64,000 nucleotides of DNA from Roseiarcus sp963820795 (lineage in GTDB: Bacteria > Pseudomonadota > Alphaproteobacteria > Rhizobiales > Beijerinckiaceae). The stretch is from NCBI GenBank assembly GCA_963820795.1, contig CAWGBJ010000025.1, positions 8,359 to 72,358 on the forward strand, given 5' to 3'. The notes under the pieces were generated by a model. It was given only the letters and a program-made list of their open reading frames with translations, had not been told where the DNA came from and did no database searches. Numbering within the stretch: the first letter of the stretch is position 1; the number at the start of each line of letters is the position of its first letter. Both the position numbers and the translations under genes were made by a program. Positions 62,055 through 64,000 of the stretch are shown one piece after another.

Positions 62055-62553
62055 ATGCGCCCTAAATTGATGGCGGCTATTATCTGTGGAGGTGCGGCGA
62101 CCCACGGCGTCACAGCCGAAGCGGCGGAAAGGCTTGTTCCCAACGACAATTACTCCAACGCCGTCTCCATTGCTCATTCTGTTTTCGGATACAAAACTTG
62201 TTTTCTTGAGGCTTAGGCAGTCTTTGCCTTTGGTTCGGATCGCTCACAATGCGCCTATCCTGAATGGCAACAAGACATATACAGCGGATATTTACAAAGT
62301 GTCGGAGCCGAGGGTTGTTACGTATTCTAAAGGACTTTCTATTTGCAATTTGCCCGAGCCGCGCAAGGACGTGACTTACATAGCGAAGTGGCAAGAAAAC
62401 AATCTCAACCTGGATTGCCCTGTTTATAGGCGCGCAAACACCGGCAGATACGAACACAGATGAGTGCACAGGTTTTACATATACTCCGCAGAGGTAAAAG
62501 CGGCGTTCGCAAAGAGGCTCGCCCAATTGGGCAGTGTGATAGTATCGTTGTAG
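62055..62553 (+). pseudogene. broken secreted hypothetical ORF between the two duplicated units
   Basis: ATG 62055 follows GGAGG (62044) and begins with a signal-like MRPKLMAAIICGGAATHGVT then NDNYSNAVSIAHSVFGYKTC, stopping at 62216. Protein-like sequence resumes in another frame: NAPILNGNKTYTADIYKVSE, TYSKGLSICNLPEPRKDV, LDCPVYRRANTGRYEHR, a TGA, then AEVKAAFAKRLAQLGSVIVS to TAG 62551-62553. Whether these were one gene is uncertain. No family recognised. Confidence 0.35.
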
Positions 62554-62615
62554 CCATCTCCGCTACGGTGGCATCTTACGGAGCATCCGCTGAAAGCCTT
62601 TCTGACCCTCTTCAG

Positions 62616-62657
62616 CCACCTGGATCCGAGCAGAGCCTGAGTTGTATGATCGGCGCG
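62616..62657 (+). repeat. 42-base dispersed block, copy 2
   Basis: Near-identical to 60077-60118 (CCACCTGGATCCGAGCAGA, then TGTATGATCGGCGCG). It lies directly before the second duplicated unit. Confidence 0.7.
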
Positions 62658-62664
62658 GATACAA

Positions 62665-63949
62665 ATCCGAGAAGGCGGCCAGTTTCTTTGCAATTTACCG
62701 AGCATCGGGGGCGCGCTCATGCGTGGCGCACGAAATCTCATCATTCCCCTGGTTTTTTCTCTGGTCATGCCAGTAATGGCATTCGGCCACGGCATAAGTT
62801 GTTTAGACCAGGCCAGATTAAGGTCAACGGCGGCTGGCAGACCCGCGATTATAACATTTGTTAATAACTCACGCCATTCGGCCAATATATACTGGATAGA
62901 TTACGCCGGAAAGCGTGCGCAGAGTTTCGACCTGGCCTCTGGCTCAGTGATATCACGAAATACTTTAGTCACCCATCCATGGGTTATTACTGATGAACAT
63001 GACAATTGTATTGGAGTCGCGTTTGCAAATCCCTCCACTCCCAACGTCGAAATAACTGGAACCTGGCGTCGTTTTTTCCGGCACGTCCGGGCCTGCGCTC
63101 GCCGACAACCCTGTCTATGCGAACCAGGCGAAGCACGACTACGACGAGGCTGGAGGCCCCCAGGCAATACAGGCGATGCACCATGACGAAGCCGGGACCG
63201 TCACGTATCGAGGTCAAATAGGAGGGCGCGACGGGGAAATTTTTAGCCTAAAGATCAGCCCGGTGCACGAAGGCAAGTCGTGGGTTGCGGTGTATGTCGG
63301 CGCGAATGGCTGCCTCGGCGACATCGACGGGGAGGCGACCGTACGCGGAGACGTGCTCGAGTTCACCACGGATGATGGCGGAAACGACTGCAGCCTAAAC
63401 ATTCATCGCAGCGCGACTGGCGCAACGATCGTCGAGAACAGTTGCGTGTCAGGTCATGGCGCGGCCTGCTCCTTCGACACGCAGGGTCAAAACGCTCCAC
63501 CAGGTGGAACCGGTGCCAGCGGCATCAGGTGCTCGCGCCGGTCCGAACCAGGCGGTATGGCGATTACTTTCCGGAAACGGCGGGGTAGGCGCAACTGGTT
63601 TGCGCGACTCTGGTGTTCCGAACATCACGTTCTCCTGTGGGACGAAACCACGCCCTCTTGGTTTTTCATTTAGCCTTGCAGAGGATCGTGAGCGTACTCT
63701 CAGGAAAGTAATTGAGCTTGAGCAACCGTTCGTTCTAGAAATACGAACTGTGTCTAGTGAAAAGCTAAAATATTCAATTGTCGCGTACTTAGCTGGTGAC
63801 GGTGGTTGGACGACCGGAGAGAGCGGGCTGACGGGCAGCGCGGCGACGGCATTTCTTGATGCCTTTGGCAAGGACGGTCGCTTGAGTTTACAGACCGGGG
63901 AGGGCGTTAAACTCGCTTCCTGAACTCTCAAAGGCACGTCTGAAATCAG
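62665..63949 (+). repeat. duplicated 1.28-kb unit, copy 2
   Basis: Counterpart of 60645-61928 in the same orientation, about 2.02 kb downstream. Better preserved in the N-terminal half than copy 1. Confidence 0.85.
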
Positions 63950-64000
63950 CGAACTGATGCGGAAGACGTGCTCCGCAATCGCCATGCCGCCCCTAGCGGC
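62719..64000 (+). pseudogene. secreted protein with VHL-beta-like domain, copy 2, frameshifted, reaching the window edge
   Basis: From ATG 62719 one frame gives the signal peptide and the whole VHL-like region: IITFVNNSRHSANIYWIDYA, ISRNTLVTHPWVITDEHDNC, IGVAFANPSTPNVEIT. Near 63062 the sense moves one frame (GVVFSGTSGPALADNPVY to GHGAACSFDTQG), and near 63500 again (VEPVPAASGARAGPNQAVWR onward). A TGA at 63921-63923 replaces the TGG of copy 1 (LASW). The frame then stays open to the window end, so the 3' end may lie outside. About 430 residues if repaired. Expression as a full protein is not possible as written. Confidence 0.65.

Overview
The window is high-GC chromosomal DNA from an alphaproteobacterium, most likely of the Hyphomicrobiales (Rhizobiales). 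The family is not resolvable from the sequence alone. Supporting features are the split F0 ATP synthase operon (atpI-atpB-atpE-b'-b), a five-gene urea transporter behind a sigma-54 promoter, a KdpFABC-DE operon, an Frc-like sugar ABC transporter next to a ROK regulator, and many GTG/TTG starts and ATGA overlaps. No rRNA, tRNA, CRISPR array, integrase or transposase was seen.

Layout. 1-3432: end of tadA, a MetE-like protein, an aldehyde dehydrogenase and a small lipoprotein. 3633-6896: accessory islet with a two-gene hypothetical operon, a divergent frameshifted CI-like repressor and three tandem copies of a DUF559 nuclease gene. 6893-14860: dapE, a sulfotransferase-like gene, the F0 operon (b' and b joined into one ORF), a secreted hypothetical protein, RNase T2, rlmJ and a nitronate monooxygenase. 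15308-23494: dnaB, a DsbA-like thiol oxidoreductase, uppP, an EcsC-like protein, a ClpP-fold periplasmic protein, a methyltransferase and a divergent LysR/SDR pair. 23639-26956: three small toxin-antitoxin modules and a second sulfotransferase gene, separated by three decayed copies of the 3' end of urtE. 26957-33015: urtABCDE. 33112-41120: kdp operon, including two tiny membrane ORFs, with kdpB frameshifted.

41495-47278: a PpiC/EpsD-like lipoprotein and an RND efflux pump with adaptor, divergent from an ArsR-type regulator. 47378-52267: an S9 peptidase, a HAD phosphatase, a Gfo/Idh oxidoreductase and an aldo/keto reductase. 52434-58515: an Frc-like ABC transporter whose binding protein and permease genes carry many +1 insertions, then a ROK regulator and zwf. 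58564-59790: an orphan Leu/Ile/Val-type binding protein. 60077-64000: lower-GC decaying islet with two broken copies of a secreted protein carrying a VHL-beta-like domain, plus other broken small secreted ORFs.

How the genes fit together. urtABCDE is read from a textbook sigma-54 site, so it should answer to nitrogen status. The kdp genes form one transcription unit from the two small membrane peptides through the KdpDE two-component system. An 11-bp-period direct repeat upstream is a plausible KdpE box. The Frc-like transporter, the ROK regulator and zwf look like a sugar uptake and oxidation locus, but two of the three transporter genes cannot be read through as written.

A recurrent feature is the lone indel that splits an otherwise well-preserved gene (repressor, atpF, kdpB, frcB/frcC-like genes). 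Most are apparent +1 insertions. Either these genes are very recent pseudogenes or the assembly carries uncorrected indels. The DNA alone cannot decide. The most unusual architecture is the run of displaced urtE tails between toxin-antitoxin modules, which looks like repeated insertion at the 3' end of one core gene.
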